Source: Leadbettera azotonutricia ZAS-9
GTDB lineage: Bacteria > Spirochaetota > Spirochaetia > Treponematales > Breznakiellaceae
Direction of reading: 5' to 3'
Length of the DNA stretch: 64,000 nt
Assembly (NCBI RefSeq): GCF_000214355.1
Contig: NC_015577.1
Coordinates: 2,409,389 to 2,473,388 of the forward strand
This document shows, piece after piece, positions 62,278 to 64,000 of the stretch; within the stretch, counting starts at the first letter, position 1; every line of letters starts with the position of its first letter. The position numbers and the translations under genes were made by a program. The notes beneath the pieces were generated by a model. That model did no database searches and was not told where the DNA came from. It saw only the letters and a list, made by a program, of their open reading frames with translations.

Positions 62278-64000
62278 ATGCTGCCCTTCCACCCTCTAAT
62301 CAACTCCTGGTTCACTGATACCTATGGCAAGCCCACAGCGGTGCAGACCGAGGCGTGGCCCCTCATTGCAAGTGGCGAACATGTGCTTGCTCTTGCGCCC
62401 ACAGGGAGCGGGAAAACCCTCACCGGGTTCCTGGCGGCTATCTCCCGTTTTGCAGAAGGCATATACCCCGCAGATAAACTGTCAGTCCTTTATGTGTCGC
62501 CCCTCAAGGCTCTGAACGAGGATATACGGCGCAATCTTACCGAGCCCCTTGAGGGGATTAAGACGTATTTTGAAAAAGCAGGGGAGACTTTCCCTGCGGT
62601 CAGGGTCGAGACCCGTTCGGGCGATACTCCCCAATCCGAGAGGCGGCGTTTTCTTTTGCGGCCTCCTTCAATCCTGGCCCTCACGCCTGAAAGCCTGGGT
62701 ATCCTCCTCCTCAATCCGAAGGGCAGAAATATACTTTCCAATGTCCGCTATGTAATCCTCGACGAGATACATACAGCCATAGGGACCAAGCGGGGCTGTT
62801 TCCTCTCATGCCAGATCGACAGGCTTGCCATGAGCGCCGGAGAATTCCAGAGGGTGGGGCTTTCGGCAACGGTTAAGCCTCCCGAAGTAGCAGCGGCATT
62901 TGCTGGCGGCCTTAAGGCAGTGAAACCGGGGCGCTATGAGCCGAGGAAAGTTCACATTGTTGCCCCCAAAACAGACAAGCGAATTGATTTCTCGGTCATC
63001 TTCCCTGACGAACCCGAGGTCATTGATGAAACCAAAGCCCAGCGTTACGGAAGGCGCTATACCGCGTTGATTCATTTTCTTATACAAAGGATACGCACAC
63101 ACCGTTCCGACAAGGGAGCTTTTTGCAACGAAGTTTCCCGCGCAGTATTGGTGTTTACCGATTCCAGGCGGAGGGCGGAGCGGATAAGCTTTTTGATAAA
63201 CCAGGATGCGGGAGAAACCCTGGCTTTTACCCATCATGGGAGCCTTTCAAAGGAAGTACGCAGGGCGGTTGAAAAGGGGCTTACAGAAGGGACTATTCCC
63301 TGCGTTGTTGCCACAGGCTCCCTGGAGTTGGGCATAGATATAGGAAATGTGGATGAGGTGATTTTGGCAGGCAGCCCGGGCGCGTCATCCACTGCATTGC
63401 AGCGCATTGGAAGGTCCGGTCACGGTGTGGGTATGACCAGCAAGGGCTGCCTCATTCCCTTTCATGGGTTGGATCTGCTCCAGGCAGCCGCGATTAGCGG
63501 GGCTGTAGAGGAGCGGGAACTTGAAGATACCAAAAGCATTGAAAACCCCCTGGATCTTCTGGCCCAGATCATACTTTCTTTATGCACTGAAAAAGACTGG
63601 AACGAGGATGAATTGTACGATCTCCTCCGTGGTTTTTATGTGTACCGCAGCCTTTCCCGATCCAGCTATGACAGTGTAGTAAAAATGCTTACCGGGGCTT
63701 ATGAGGAAACCCGTTTAAGGGAATTGAAGCGGCGTATCTTCCGTGATGATGAAACCGGAATGCTTGCTGCTGCCCCAGGCGCCCTGCTCCTGCTCTACTC
63801 TTCCGGCGGTGTTATTGCAAGCAGGGGCTATTATTCATTAAGGCTTGCCCCAGGGACTGAAGGGGCCGGCACGAAAATCGGCGAACTGGATGAGGAATTT
63901 GTCTGGGAACGGCGGCTGGGCGATGTATTTGACTTCGGCAATTCGTCCTGGAAGATAACCGCCATTGGAGCGGAAGCAGTCGAAGCCGTTCCCCTGCCCC
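62278..64000 (+). CDS. lhr: Lhr-type ATP-dependent helicase, 5' part
   Basis: An Lhr family SF2 helicase whose 3' end lies off the window. The frame is open for 574 codons from the ATG at 62278, with AAGGAG just upstream. Walker A is APTGSGKT at residues 40-47, DEIH at 162-165, GLSATV follows, and the second RecA domain has ATGSLELGIDIGNVDEV with QRIGRSGHG. A winged-helix and Lhr core domain would follow. It is a different and longer relative of the helicase at 51440. It lies 37 bp after oppF and may be co-transcribed. It may act in DNA repair. Confidence 0.93.
   Translation, partial: MLPFHPLINSWFTDTYGKPTAVQTEAWPLIASGEHVLALAPTGSGKTLTGFLAAISRFAEGIYPADKLSVLYVSPLKALNEDIRRNLTEPLEGIKTYFEKAGETFPAVRVETRSGDTPQSERRRFLLRPPSILALTPESLGILLLNPKGRNILSNVRYVILDEIHTAIGTKRGCFLSCQIDRLAMSAGEFQRVGLSATVKPPEVAAAFAGGLKAVKPGRYEPRKVHIVAPKTDKRIDFSVIFPDEPEVIDETKAQRYGRRYTALIHFLIQRIRTHRSDKGAFCNEVSRAVLVFTDSRRRAERISFLINQDAGETLAFTHHGSLSKEVRRAVEKGLTEGTIPCVVATGSLELGIDIGNVDEVILAGSPGASSTALQRIGRSGHGVGMTSKGCLIPFHGLDLLQAAAISGAVEERELEDTKSIENPLDLLAQIILSLCTEKDWNEDELYDLLRGFYVYRSLSRSSYDSVVKMLTGAYEETRLRELKRRIFRDDETGMLAAAPGALLLLYSSGGVIASRGYYSLRLAPGTEGAGTKIGELDEEFVWERRLGDVFDFGNSSWKITAIGAEAVEAVPLP

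Noticed and set aside
1-64000. tRNA, rRNA and riboswitch genes
   Set aside because: I scanned by eye for cloverleaf ends and common riboswitch cores and saw none; a computed search (tRNAscan, Rfam) would be needed to exclude them.

Overview
The window looks like chromosome from an anaerobic, host-associated spirochaete, most likely a Treponema of the termite-gut type. That assignment is inference from gene content, not from a marker gene. Supporting content includes LEA/WHy-domain lipoproteins with loose spirochaetal lipoboxes, a very large repeat-rich secreted protein with a FlgD-like C-terminus, a fused BcrAD/DUF2229 CoA-dehydratase activase, reverse rubrerythrin behind a PerR regulator, sugar and peptide ABC importers, an HU-like/DUF4469 protein and a bacterial GH3-family protein. 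No rRNA, tRNA or CRISPR array was recognised.

Layout. 1-6.4 kb: murD (5' end off the window), the EF-P modification ligase epmA, a LEA lipoprotein, oligoendopeptidase F, a cluster of nested inverted repeats, and a GH3-family gene. 6.5-8.5 kb is accessory: an HU-like/DUF4469 protein, a gene remnant, and a MazF-type toxin with its antitoxin. 8.5-22.8 kb is mostly housekeeping: efp, a two-domain methyltransferase with no canonical start codon, leuS, a PfkB kinase with mtlD, the aroF-tyrA operon behind a Tyr/Phe-rich leader peptide and terminator, a second LEA lipoprotein, serS, an isochorismatase-like hydrolase, birA, thrH and era. 22.8-31.7 kb is one 2,918-residue surface or secreted protein carrying almost six copies of a 351-bp tandem repeat, preceded by an overlapping small secreted-peptide ORF. 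31.8-33.7 kb holds decayed PD-(D/E)XK transposase copies on both sides of a Phd/VapC toxin-antitoxin pair. 33.7-40.2 kb: cysE, a CoA-dehydratase activase broken by a frameshift at an A6 run, then perR and reverse rubrerythrin. 40.2-47.2 kb: an AraC regulator divergent from a rhamnose-type import operon (mutarotase, ATPase, two permeases, binding protein, URO-D-family protein). 47.3-53.6 kb: three overlapping genes, a TerB-C-like protein, a BrxD-like ATPase and an Lhr/BrxHI-like helicase. 53.6-64 kb: a NahK-like sugar kinase divergent from a GH29 fucosidase, an Opp-type peptide importer with fused permease and ATPase, and the start of a long Lhr helicase.

How genes work together. EpmA and EF-P are a modifying enzyme and its substrate, and EF-P keeps the target lysine. 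AroF-TyrA make tyrosine, and the leader peptide upstream is rich in Tyr codons, which points to ribosome-mediated attenuation. PerR probably controls itself and reverse rubrerythrin, a peroxide-detoxifying enzyme. The AraC/RhaM/ABC set points to rhamnose uptake, although the catabolic enzymes are not in the window. The fucosidase and hexosamine-kinase-like genes suggest processing of glycans from host or diet.

The strongest candidate for an undescribed system is the three-gene unit at 47.3-53.6 kb. It shares ATPase and helicase types with BREX and Ter-associated systems but has no PglZ, methylase or nuclease nearby, and its first protein combines a degenerate helicase-like region with a TerB-C-like tail. 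The second is the aromatic attenuator at 17.16-17.33 kb.
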